Origin: Phycisphaerales bacterium | GTDB taxonomy: Bacteria; Planctomycetota; Phycisphaerae; Phycisphaerales; UBA1924 | Assembly: GCA_020846975.1 (NCBI GenBank) | Contig: JADLCX010000068.1 | Coordinates: 1-64,000, forward strand | Length of the DNA stretch: 64,000 bases | Direction of reading: 5' to 3' | Shown here: one piece after another, positions 9,539 to 18,016 of the stretch | Layout: each line of letters starts with the position of its first letter | Numbering within the stretch: the first letter of the stretch is position 1 | Notes under the pieces: model-generated | The model's input: only the letters and a program-made list of their open reading frames with translations | What the model was told of the DNA's origin: nothing | Databases searched by the model: none | Translations under genes and position numbers: made by a program

Positions 9539-10582
9539 GTGCTTCGTCTTCCCCAGGAGTGGTTCGCGCGGCTCAGGCCGCGGTACGAGGGCAAGCGGGT
9601 CTGCATCACGGGCGGCGCCGGGTTCATCGGCGGCCACCTGGTGGATGCCCTGCTGTCGCTGGGGTCGTCCATCACCGTCATCGACGACCTGTCCAACTCG
9701 ACCGCGGCGCACCTGGCCGGACTGATCGACATCGAGCCCGAGCGGGTCCGGTTCATCCACGGGTCGATCCTCGACGATGCCGCGCTGGTGCAGGCGGTCG
9801 AGGGCGCCGAGCGGGTCTTCCACCTCGCGGCGGTCTCGAGCGTGCCGCGCTCGATCGCCGACCCGGAGCGTTCGTACACCGTGAACGTGACGGGCACGAT
9901 GCGTCTGGCGGAGGCCGCGCGGAGGGCGGGCGCGAGGCGGATCGTGTACTCGGCCTCGAGCTCGGCCTACGGGCAGGGCGAGCGGCTGCCGAAGGTCGAG
10001 ACCGATACGCCGGCGCCGGTGTCCCCGTACGCCGCGAGCAAACTCGCCGCCGAGCACATCATGCTGGCGTGGGCGGCGAGCTACGGGCTCTCCACGGTGA
10101 GCCTGCGGTACTTCAACATCTTCGGGCCGCGGCAGCCGGCCGATTCGCCGTACTCGGCGGTGATCGCGGTCTTTGCCCGCAAACTGCTGGAGGGCAAGGC
10201 GCCGATCATCTTCGGCGACGGGGGCCAGACGCGGGATTTCACCTACGTCTCGAACGCGGTGTTGGCCAACCTGCTGGCCGGCTCGTCGGAGCGGGCGCTG
10301 GCGGGCGAGGTGGTCAACATCGGCGCGGGGGCGCGGATCGACCTGCTCACGCTTTTCCGCAAGATCGCCGAGCAGTGCGGGGTCGGGCACATCCAGCCGG
10401 AGCACCAGCCCTCGCGCGCGGGCGATGTGCGGCACTCGCTGGCGGATCTTTCGCGGGCGCGCGAGTTGATCGGGTACGAGCCGGTCGTCGCGCTGGATGT
10501 GGGGCTGGCGGAGACGATCGCGTGGTACAAGGAGCAGTGGGCCCCGGAGGCCGGGGGGGCCGGGGCCCGCGCGCGGCGGTAG
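9539..10582 (+). CDS. NAD-dependent epimerase/dehydratase (UDP-glucose 4-epimerase-like, extended SDR)
   Basis: GGAGFIGGHLVDALL Rossmann motif, SSSAYGQGE...YAASKLAAE (YxxxK). GTG start. Confidence 0.9.
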   Translation: MLRLPQEWFARLRPRYEGKRVCITGGAGFIGGHLVDALLSLGSSITVIDDLSNSTAAHLAGLIDIEPERVRFIHGSILDDAALVQAVEGAERVFHLAAVSSVPRSIADPERSYTVNVTGTMRLAEAARRAGARRIVYSASSSAYGQGERLPKVETDTPAPVSPYAASKLAAEHIMLAWAASYGLSTVSLRYFNIFGPRQPADSPYSAVIAVFARKLLEGKAPIIFGDGGQTRDFTYVSNAVLANLLAGSSERALAGEVVNIGAGARIDLLTLFRKIAEQCGVGHIQPEHQPSRAGDVRHSLADLSRARELIGYEPVVALDVGLAETIAWYKEQWAPEAGGAGARARR

Positions 10583-10595
10583 AGGCCACCCAAAG

Positions 10596-10799
10596 GTGCG
10601 GAGCGTCGTGGAAATCCCGCTGGCGGTGTACGAACTCGCGAGGCTCGCGGTGTTGACGCGGTTCCGCTTCGGCGGCGCGTACTGGGCCTGGCGGATGCAG
10701 ACCGCGTTCGGGCGTGGGAAGCCGGCTTCGCGGTGGGCGATGATGTCCTCGATCCTGGACTACGGGCGGTGGATGCACCGCACGCGGCGGATGCGGTAG
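10596..10799 (+). CDS. Small hypothetical protein
   Basis: VRSVVEIPLAVYELARLAVLTRFRFGGAYWAWRMQTAFGRGKPASRWAMMSSILDYGRWMHRTRRMR, GTG start, downstream of the epimerase. Confidence 0.55.
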   Translation: MRSVVEIPLAVYELARLAVLTRFRFGGAYWAWRMQTAFGRGKPASRWAMMSSILDYGRWMHRTRRMR

Positions 10800-10933
10800 C
10801 CAGCGGCCTATCGTGTGCCGAACTTTGCGCGGCCCGGAGCAAGCGGCCGCGGGAGAGGCGAGAATTCGTCATGGATGGGGGGCGGCGGGGACCGATCATG
10901 GCGGATCAGGTCCTGTTTTCGAGGGTTGATCTC

Positions 10934-11233
10934 ATGTCCAACGCGCCCGCTTCCGCATCCACGAACATCTTCACCAAGGGCTTCATCCCCGGCCTGATCG
11001 TCGGCCTGCTGGTCGGGCTGGCGGTGGGTGTGTTCATGCCCGCGCTGATCGGGCCGGAGACGGTCATCAAGCCCAACCCCAATCCGCACCGACAGGCCGG
11101 ACCCTCGGAGCGCGATCCGGGCATGGAAGCGCCGCCACCAGCCCCCACGAGCGATCCGGCGGCCCCCGCGAAGCCCGAAGACAAGCCGGTGGCGACACCT
11201 CCCGCGGCCACAAACGACCCCAAGCCCGGCTGA
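10934..11233 (+). CDS. Hypothetical single-pass membrane protein with Pro-rich tail
   Basis: MSNAPASASTNIFTKGFIPGLIVGLLVGLAVGVFMPALIGPE... Confidence 0.6.
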   Translation: MSNAPASASTNIFTKGFIPGLIVGLLVGLAVGVFMPALIGPETVIKPNPNPHRQAGPSERDPGMEAPPPAPTSDPAAPAKPEDKPVATPPAATNDPKPG

Positions 11234-11272
11234 GCCCTCCTCCCCGCTCGGGTGGACGGATACGCTGGGGCC

Positions 11273-12202
11273 ATGCCGACCCTCACCTCCGCCGAGCCGA
11301 GCGCTCCGGTCGATCCACGCGCGGTTCGCGCTGCGCGGCAGCAACTCCGGGCGAGCATCCTGTTCGGGGCGGAGGCGGTCCCGCTGCGGGCGGGGGCGGC
11401 GACGACGCCCGTCTTGACGTCGGAGTTCGTCGATCGCGGACCAACTTCGCCGTCCGCGCTGGCGCCCGCACCCTCACCCAAGCCCGTGATGGCAACCGAG
11501 CCAAGGCCGGCGACGCCGCCCGCGCCGATCGCGGTGCAAGCCGTGGCGCCGGTGATCGTCGAGAACAAGCCTCGCACGCTCGCGGCCCACCAGGTCGAAA
11601 AGCAATCCGCGCTGGATGCGCTGCGAACGCGGTACGAGAAGGAAGCTCCGCACCAGCACTTCGTGACCGACCATCACTGCATCGTGTGGGGCGATGGCGA
11701 TCCGGCCGCGAGGCTGATGATCATCGGTGAAGCGCCGGGCGCCGAAGAGGACAAGGTCGGCATCCCGTTCGTCGGGAGGGCGGGGCAACTCCTTGAGAAG
11801 ATGCTGACGGCGATGGGCCTGCACCGCTCGCGGGTGTACATCACCAACGTGCTCAAGACCCGGCCGCCGAACAACGCAACGCCGACCGCGGATGAGGCGG
11901 CCGCGTGCGCGCCGTTCCTGTTCGAGCAGATCAGGATCATCGGGCCCGAGTGCATCCTCGCGCTGGGGCTGCCCGCCACCAAGGTGCTGCTGAACACGGT
12001 GGACTCGATGAGCCGGCTGCGGGGGCGGTGGTGGGACTACTCGGACCCACGGACCACGGGGTTCCGGGTGCCGGTCATGCCGACCTACCACCCGGCTTTC
12101 CTGCTGAGGTCGTACACGCGTGAGAACCGGGAGAAGGTCTGGTCGGACCTGCAGATGGTGATGCAGCGGTTGGGCGGCGCCTCCACGATGGCGGCGGTCT
12201 GA
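11273..12202 (+). CDS. Uracil-DNA glycosylase, family 4-like
   Basis: LMIIGEAPGAEEDKVGIPFVGRAGQLLEKML...YITNVLKTRPPNNATPT...MPTYHPAFLLR. Confidence 0.9.
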   Translation: MPTLTSAEPSAPVDPRAVRAARQQLRASILFGAEAVPLRAGAATTPVLTSEFVDRGPTSPSALAPAPSPKPVMATEPRPATPPAPIAVQAVAPVIVENKPRTLAAHQVEKQSALDALRTRYEKEAPHQHFVTDHHCIVWGDGDPAARLMIIGEAPGAEEDKVGIPFVGRAGQLLEKMLTAMGLHRSRVYITNVLKTRPPNNATPTADEAAACAPFLFEQIRIIGPECILALGLPATKVLLNTVDSMSRLRGRWWDYSDPRTTGFRVPVMPTYHPAFLLRSYTRENREKVWSDLQMVMQRLGGASTMAAV

Positions 12203-12343
12203 CCACGCGAGCGAAATCGGTCACCGTTTCGGGTGGCGTGCGCTGTGCCGTCGGCCCGACAGGGCTATTCTCGGAACCCAGAGCAATGTGCCCGCGAGCG
12301 CATCGTTCTGCCTGAGTCGACCCAATCGCCTGACCCCCACGAG

Positions 12344-12381
12344 ACCCGGCGCTCGGCCTCACGGCCGGCGCTGGGTTTTTT
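12344..12381 (+). terminator. Rho-independent terminator
   Basis: ACCCGGCGCTCGGCCtcacGGCCGGCGCTGGGTTTTTT: long GC stem plus T6. Confidence 0.8.
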
Positions 12382-12389
12382 CCTGGGCG

Positions 12390-12875
12390 TTACCCGCCCT
12401 TGAGGTTGAGTTGGGCATCGGCGGCGAGTTTCGTGACCCGCGTGGCTTCCATGTGCAGGTTGCCGGGCTTCATCCAGACCGCAAACTCGAGCTCGACCAT
12501 GTCGCCGACGGCGATGGCGGAGAGGTCGAGGCTCTTCGCGGGCGGGAACGGCATGCTCATCTCGTTCATGCCGAGCTTGCCGTCGAGGCGCTTGAAGTCC
12601 GGGATGGCCTCGTGATGGACGACGAACTCGGTCTGGGGCTTACCGGCGACCGGGACCATCTCGACGCGGCCGCGAACCGTGTACCTGGCATCAGGCTCGC
12701 CGCGCGCTCCGGCAACCGTCTTCGGCGACTGGCCATCGTCGCGCTCCCCGCCGAGACAGTCGCAGCCGTCGGCGCGCGCCCTGTCGCCGCCCGCGTCGCA
12801 ACACTCGTCGCACGCGGGCAGCGCAAGGCCCAGTACACACCCGATCATCAACATCCGCGCGGTTGCTCGCCACAT
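12390..12875 (-). CDS. Cys-rich lipoprotein, CusF/copper-binding-like
   Basis: Lipobox-like ALPACDECCDAGG; RYTVRGRVEMV...EFVVHHEAIPDF...GMNEMSMPFPPAK...AVGDMVELEFAV. Confidence 0.6.
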   Translation of the reverse strand: MWRATARMLMIGCVLGLALPACDECCDAGGDRARADGCDCLGGERDDGQSPKTVAGARGEPDARYTVRGRVEMVPVAGKPQTEFVVHHEAIPDFKRLDGKLGMNEMSMPFPPAKSLDLSAIAVGDMVELEFAVWMKPGNLHMEATRVTKLAADAQLNLKGG

Positions 12876-12888
12876 GATGGGATCGTAG

Positions 12889-13245
12889 TCACTTCTTGTC
12901 GGGAACCGGCTGGCCGACCGGCGGGCAATGACCGACGGCGAGCATCTGCAGGAAATCAAAGATGTCCTGCACGCTGAGGCGTCCGTCCCAGTTCACATCG
13001 CCGCCGCAACTGCCGGAGTACCACTCATTCAGGAACGGGTACAGGTCGCTGACATCCACCGTTCCGCTGTGGTCCCAATCGGCCGGGCACCACGGGACTT
13101 CGGGGATCTTGACGGGAATCTCGTCGAGCGTGAACGCGGACTGAGCCGCCGCGGCCCAATCGTCCGCATCCGAAGCGGCCGAGGTCGCGCCGCACAGCCC
13201 GCAACCGATCACGCACGCGCTTGCCATCCAGTTTCGACGCTTCAT
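12889..13245 (-). CDS. Short secreted protein made mostly of GC-type dockerin repeats
   Basis: Signal peptide then DWDHSGTVDVSDLYPFLNEWYSGSCGGDVNWDGRLSVQDIFDFLQMLAVG. Confidence 0.75.
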   Translation of the reverse strand: MKRRNWMASACVIGCGLCGATSAASDADDWAAAAQSAFTLDEIPVKIPEVPWCPADWDHSGTVDVSDLYPFLNEWYSGSCGGDVNWDGRLSVQDIFDFLQMLAVGHCPPVGQPVPDKK

Positions 13246-13345
13246 TCGGCACCTCCTGGGGTTCGGAGTGGCTTGTCCCCACCCAAGAGGTTCAGCGTCG
13301 GCGCTTGGGCGGCGTGACACGTTGTCGAGGCCGAGCCGCCACAAC

Positions 13346-13374
13346 AAAAAAACGCGGCCCTTTCGGGGCCGCGT
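13346..13374 (-). terminator. Rho-independent terminator (minus strand)
   Basis: ACGCGGCCCCGAAAGGGCCGCG followed by a T-run on the minus strand (AAAAAAA on plus), downstream of the CDS ending at 13410. Confidence 0.9.
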
Positions 13375-13409
13375 GGCGTATGCGAATGTCCGGCGAACGC
13401 CGCGAGCGA

Positions 13410-13745
13410 TCAGGCCTGCTCGATCTTCAGGTACGACGCGACTGAGGCGATGTCCTTCGCAAGGTCGAGGTGGTAGACCAGGGTCCAGGTCTGGCCCTTG
13501 GTCACTTCGACGATGCGAGCGCACTCCTGACGCTGCACCCAGTCGCGATTACCGCGGTTGTAGACCACGGTGGTCCGCTGGCGAACCTTGTGGCTCTTGC
13601 GGAGGCCCCTGGCGGTGACGGCGTCGCGCCACATGAGCCGCTCGACGGTCTTGCGGGCGGCACGGGCCCGGGGAGCCTTGGTGATGGTCAGCTTGAGCTT
13701 GGAGCCGGGCTTGAAGTTGGCGGTCGAGGCAGCGGCGGTGGCCAT
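13410..13745 (-). CDS. Small basic hypothetical protein, possibly nucleic-acid binding
   Basis: MATAAASTANFKPGSKLKLTITKAPRARAARKTVERLMWRD...; K/R rich; own terminator. Confidence 0.65.
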   Translation of the reverse strand: MATAAASTANFKPGSKLKLTITKAPRARAARKTVERLMWRDAVTARGLRKSHKVRQRTTVVYNRGNRDWVQRQECARIVEVTKGQTWTLVYHLDLAKDIASVASYLKIEQA

Positions 13746-13861
13746 GGGCAGGTTCCGTTCTGAAATGGGCGGGAATGGTAGCGGTGAGTTCCGCCCAATC
13801 CAGCCCGAATGGCAGGCACAAACCCGTCCGTTTGCCAAACACGCTCGGCCTGGCCGCGAAT

Positions 13862-14362
13862 CTAGACCTCAACAGGCTCAAACTGGACATGCCCCTCCAT
13901 CACACGGGCGAAGTAGGCCTCGATGGTGTTCAGACCCGTGACGCGGTGCACGTACGCGGCGGCCCGGACCAGATCGGCGCGTTGGACGAGTTCGAGCCGT
14001 GGCTCCTTGAGTTCCAGCCTCGCGGTGTAAAAGGCACACGAGGTATGGGCGATCAGGACGATGCGCTTGAGTTTGTGCACCTCGACGAGGAACTTGAGTT
14101 CATCGACGACCCCTTCTTCCTCCAGGACGGCCTGTGGGTGGCCCGCAAGGCAGGCCGGGCCGCCCGGAAGCGTGACCCGGTCGTAGCGTGGGAGCGAGAG
14201 CCCCTGCTGCAGGAAGTCATCGAAGTGCTCGCCCAATCGCCCGTCGGAGCAGTAGATCGCGGCCGCGTGAATACGGGCCGACTCGTAGCGCAGGCGGCTG
14301 GAGTAGGGCGCCTGCGTGGCGGCGGCGTGAGACGCCGCGGAGCGGGGAGTGGGGGTGTTCAC
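13862..14362 (-). CDS. Beta-carbonic-anhydrase-like protein
   Basis: YCSDGR (CxDxR) and HTSC (HxxC) zinc-site motifs in a ~166 aa ORF; GTG start. Confidence 0.6.
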   Translation of the reverse strand: MNTPTPRSAASHAAATQAPYSSRLRYESARIHAAAIYCSDGRLGEHFDDFLQQGLSLPRYDRVTLPGGPACLAGHPQAVLEEEGVVDELKFLVEVHKLKRIVLIAHTSCAFYTARLELKEPRLELVQRADLVRAAAYVHRVTGLNTIEAYFARVMEGHVQFEPVEV

Positions 14363-14403
14363 GGCGGGATTGTTAGGCCTGGTGGAAACCGGAGGGTGGC
14401 GAG

Positions 14404-15183
14404 TCAGGAAGGGCCTCCTTTCAGGCGCGGCCAGATGGGCTGGGCGGTGCGGTCGATGAACCTGATCCAGACCCAGTCTACCACGCGGACACCGCAGCCT
14501 CGTCGGGTGACGACCGTCCCGATGGCGGCGCCGATGGCCCACCCGGCGATGACGTCGGTGGGCCAGTGGGCTCCGAACACAACTCGGCCGGTGCCGACCA
14601 CCAGCGCGGCGAGCACGAACAGCCAGAGTCCGCGCGGGAAGAGCACCCCGAGGAACGCGCTGAGCATCGCCGCGAAGAGCGAATGGCTGGAGGGCATCGA
14701 CCACATGTCCGCCCCCGCGCCGTTCCAGACTTCCCATCCGTGGAGGAGGCGCCACTGGCCGTCGATCTTGAGCGGGTAGAGCCCGAACGGGCCGGGAAAC
14801 GTGTCGGGATCCATGAGGTCGGGTCGCGGGCGCGGGCGGCCGATGAGCATCTTGAACACCGAAGATACGAGCTGCGCCAAGGCGACCGACAGGCCAAGAT
14901 CGAGCAGGCGTCGGCGCTTGGCGGGCGCGAGCGACCAGATGAGCAGGGCGGTGAAGACAACCGCGACGCCTTGGCCATACTGCTGCCACGCGGACCACTC
15001 GCGGCGGAGATCGCTGGGCAGGGCGGTCTCGATGCGGCGCATGGTCTCGAAGAGGCGGAGGTCGAAAGGATGCACGATCGTCACGGCGGCAGAGCCGAGG
15101 GCCAGCCCGATCAGGCACGTCCGGCATCCCCGGTTTGTGTCGCGTGCGCCCGGCTGTCCCCCGGCGTTATCATCCGGCCGCAT
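14404..15183 (-). CDS. PAP2-family phosphatase (membrane)
   Basis: KMLIGRPRPRPD, MPSSHSLFAAML, FGAHWPTDVIAGW: the three PAP2 motifs. Confidence 0.9.
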   Translation of the reverse strand: MRPDDNAGGQPGARDTNRGCRTCLIGLALGSAAVTIVHPFDLRLFETMRRIETALPSDLRREWSAWQQYGQGVAVVFTALLIWSLAPAKRRRLLDLGLSVALAQLVSSVFKMLIGRPRPRPDLMDPDTFPGPFGLYPLKIDGQWRLLHGWEVWNGAGADMWSMPSSHSLFAAMLSAFLGVLFPRGLWLFVLAALVVGTGRVVFGAHWPTDVIAGWAIGAAIGTVVTRRGCGVRVVDWVWIRFIDRTAQPIWPRLKGGPS

Positions 15184-16963
15184 GTCCGTCGCCCGCGGTG
15201 ACATCACGTACTCCTGCTCAGAAGCGAATCGTGTGCGATCGAGGTGGTGGCGTCGGTGGTGTGCATCTTGGGGTTGCGGGGTGGCGCTGGTGCTCCTGGG
15301 GCTGGCAGTGTACCTTCCCGGGCTTTCGGCGATCCCGGCGGTCGATCGGGACGAATCACGGTTCGCGCAGGCCTCGCGGCAGATGTTCGAGTCGGGGGAC
15401 TATGTGCTGCCGCGGGTGCAGGATCGGCCGCGGCTGAACAAGCCGCCCTTGATCTACTGGCTGCAGTGCGGGTCGGTCGCGATCTTCGGGGATGGTCCGG
15501 GTCAGTACGTCAACGCGAACATCTGGGTGTTCCGCGTGCCGTCGGTGCTGTGTGCGATCGGGACGCTGCTCATCACGTGGCGGATCGGGCTGCGGGTGTT
15601 CGACCCGCGCGCGGCCGCGCTCGGGGCCGCGCTGCTGGCGGTGTGTCCGATGGTGGTGTGGGATGCGCACCAGGCGCGAGCGGACCAGTCGCTGCTGCTG
15701 ATGACGACCGCGGCGATGTGGGGGTTGCTGCGCGCGTGGTTGGCGCGCGGCACGGACACGGGGGCGTGCGTGGTGTTCTGGCTGGCGATCGGTCTCGGGG
15801 TGTTGGCCAAGGGTCCCGTCACGCCGTTGGTCGCGGGCTTGGCGGCGGTCGCGCTGGGCCTGAGCACGGGCAGGTGGGCTTGGCTCGCGAGGCTTCGGCC
15901 GGTGCTTGGGACTCTCGCCGTGTGCGCGATCGCGGGGCCGTGGGTGGCGCTGCTCGGCGAGCGGGTGGGTTGGAGCGAGTTTGGACGCACGGTGGTGAGC
16001 GAGACACTTGGCCGCAGCACGAGCCCGAAGGAGAACCATTGGTTCCCGCCGGGGTTTCACCTGGTGCTGTTTTCGGCGCTGTTCTGGCCGGGCTCGCTGC
16101 TGACGGGCCTGGCGTTCGGCCGAGCGGCGGCTCGGGCGTTCCCGCCGGGCGTCAGGGCGACGGACGCTGGACGGTGGACTCGACTCAGACACCGGCTCTG
16201 TCAACGAGCCGGCGATCCACGCTCCAAGTTCCTGATCTGCTGGATCGTGCCGGCTTGGGTGTTCTTCGAGTTGATCTCGACGAAACTGCCGCACTACGTC
16301 ATGCCGCTCTACCCCGCGCTCGCGCTGGTCTCGGCGCGTGGGGTGCTGGCGGCCGAGTGCGGGAGAGTCCCGGGAGTCAGGAAGGTCGGCTCGAAGATCG
16401 GGTTTGGCATCTGGGTCGCGATCGGCGCGGGGGCGATGATCGGGCTCTCGATCGTGGTGCTGATCGCGGGCCGGGTCGATGCGGACGCGGGGTGGTTCGA
16501 TCCATCGCGCGGACTGTGGCTGCCGGGAGCGGTGCTCGTCGTCGGGTTGATCGCGGCGGCGCGGGCCGTGCAGCGGGGCCTGATGATGAGGGCGCAGGTC
16601 TGGGGTGTGGCGATGGCCGTGGTGTGGGGGGCCACGTTCCTTCAGATGGTCCTGCCAAGCGCCGGGCGATTGTGGATCAGCCGGCGGATCGCGGAGCAGA
16701 CGGGCGGCGCGGCCGTGATCAACGCATCGAAGTTCCGCGAGGACAGCCTGATCTTCGTGCATCGGGGGCGTGTCGAGCGGATGGACGATGCGGCGGCGGC
16801 GGTCGCGGACACGTCGGGACGGATGGTCTTGATGCAGCCCGAGGACGCGGCCCGCGCCACGGCGGGCGTGCGAGTCGTGACGATCGAGGGCTGGAACTAC
16901 TCGAACGGAAAGCCGGTCAGGGTGCTGGTGGCGGAGCCGCCGTCGAAGGAGCCGCGGGAGTGA
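15182..16963 (+). CDS. ArnT/GT39-like membrane glycosyltransferase
   Basis: YLPGLSAIPAVDRDESRFAQASRQM...PRLNKPPLIYWLQ...STKLPHYVMPLYPALAL; multiple TM segments. Confidence 0.85.
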   Translation: MSVARGDITYSCSEANRVRSRWWRRWCASWGCGVALVLLGLAVYLPGLSAIPAVDRDESRFAQASRQMFESGDYVLPRVQDRPRLNKPPLIYWLQCGSVAIFGDGPGQYVNANIWVFRVPSVLCAIGTLLITWRIGLRVFDPRAAALGAALLAVCPMVVWDAHQARADQSLLLMTTAAMWGLLRAWLARGTDTGACVVFWLAIGLGVLAKGPVTPLVAGLAAVALGLSTGRWAWLARLRPVLGTLAVCAIAGPWVALLGERVGWSEFGRTVVSETLGRSTSPKENHWFPPGFHLVLFSALFWPGSLLTGLAFGRAAARAFPPGVRATDAGRWTRLRHRLCQRAGDPRSKFLICWIVPAWVFFELISTKLPHYVMPLYPALALVSARGVLAAECGRVPGVRKVGSKIGFGIWVAIGAGAMIGLSIVVLIAGRVDADAGWFDPSRGLWLPGAVLVVGLIAAARAVQRGLMMRAQVWGVAMAVVWGATFLQMVLPSAGRLWISRRIAEQTGGAAVINASKFREDSLIFVHRGRVERMDDAAAAVADTSGRMVLMQPEDAARATAGVRVVTIEGWNYSNGKPVRVLVAEPPSKEPRE

Positions 16964-17727
16964 CCGAGTTCCGCACCCAGCCGACCGAGCCGCTCGCGGG
17001 CGTGGTCCTGATCGACAAGCCCGCCGATCGGCGGATCACCTCGATGACGGTGGTTCGGTCGGTGCGTCGAAGGTTGATCCACGGGGGCGTGGCGAACTTC
17101 GGCCCGGCGGGCGGGACGAGCAAGAACCTCAAGGTCGGCCACGCGGGCACGCTCGATCCGCTGGCCAGCGGGCTGATGGTTGTGCTGGTCGGACGCGCGA
17201 CCCGCCTGTGCGACGTGATGATGGCCGGGAGCAAGACCTACCGCGCGGTGATCGACCTGGCGCACCGCTCGTCCACCGACGATCTGGAGGGCGTGCTCGT
17301 GCCCAACCCGGCCGTGTCGCCGCCGGATCGTGCGCGGATCGAGCACGTGTTGGAAGGGTTCGTGGGCGAGGTTCAGCAGCGGCCTCCCGCGCATTCGGCG
17401 ATCTGGGTCGATGGCGCCCGGGCGTACGAACTGGCTCGAGCGGGCGAGCTGGATGAGCTGCCGGCGCGGCCGGTGCGGATCGACGAGATCCGCGTGCTGA
17501 GCTGGGCGTGGCCGCGGCTCGGGATCGAGGTGCGGTGCGGGAAGGGGACGTACATCCGCTCGCTGGCGCGGGATGTCGGGCTGGCGATCACGGGCAGCCC
17601 GGGGTGTCTGGCCGCGCTCAGACGCACAAGGATCGAGCCGTTCGATGTCGAACAGGCACGCGAGTTGGAACGACTGCCGGAGTCATTGGCCAGGAGCGAT
17701 CTGCTGCCGGTGCCGGCTGCGGGTTGA
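16960..17727 (+). CDS. truB: tRNA pseudouridine(55) synthase TruB
   Basis: GVVLIDKPAD...KVGHAGTLDPLASGLMVVLVGRATRL, KTYRAVIDL, VRCGKGTYIRSLARDVG; GTG start overlapping the upstream stop. Confidence 0.93.
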   Translation: MTEFRTQPTEPLAGVVLIDKPADRRITSMTVVRSVRRRLIHGGVANFGPAGGTSKNLKVGHAGTLDPLASGLMVVLVGRATRLCDVMMAGSKTYRAVIDLAHRSSTDDLEGVLVPNPAVSPPDRARIEHVLEGFVGEVQQRPPAHSAIWVDGARAYELARAGELDELPARPVRIDEIRVLSWAWPRLGIEVRCGKGTYIRSLARDVGLAITGSPGCLAALRRTRIEPFDVEQARELERLPESLARSDLLPVPAAG

Positions 17728-17737
17728 GTGTGGTCGA

Positions 17738-18016
17738 TCAGGCGCAAGCGGCGGCGATCTCGCGAGCGAGGCCGTCGCTCTGGGCATCCCATTGGACCGA
17801 GTCCTGGGTGAAGCGGATGCTCAGACCCTCGCTCGCGAGATCGATGGAGCCCTCGAGCAGCAGCGCGGGCAGGTCGGTCGCGCGGGCGTCGCAGGTGATC
17901 TGCTGATCGGGGCGGCGCAGCGTGAGCCGCGTTCGGCCGAACTCGGCGAGGGTGCCGGCGATACGGCACGCGATCTCGAAGCGGCGGGATGGATCGGGGT
18001 GAGCGGTGCCGGTCAT
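17738..18016 (-). CDS. Hypothetical protein
   Basis: MTGTAHPDPSRRFEIACRIAGTLAEFGRTRLTLRR...; ATGA overlap with the upstream gene. Confidence 0.6.
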   Translation of the reverse strand: MTGTAHPDPSRRFEIACRIAGTLAEFGRTRLTLRRPDQQITCDARATDLPALLLEGSIDLASEGLSIRFTQDSVQWDAQSDGLAREIAAACA

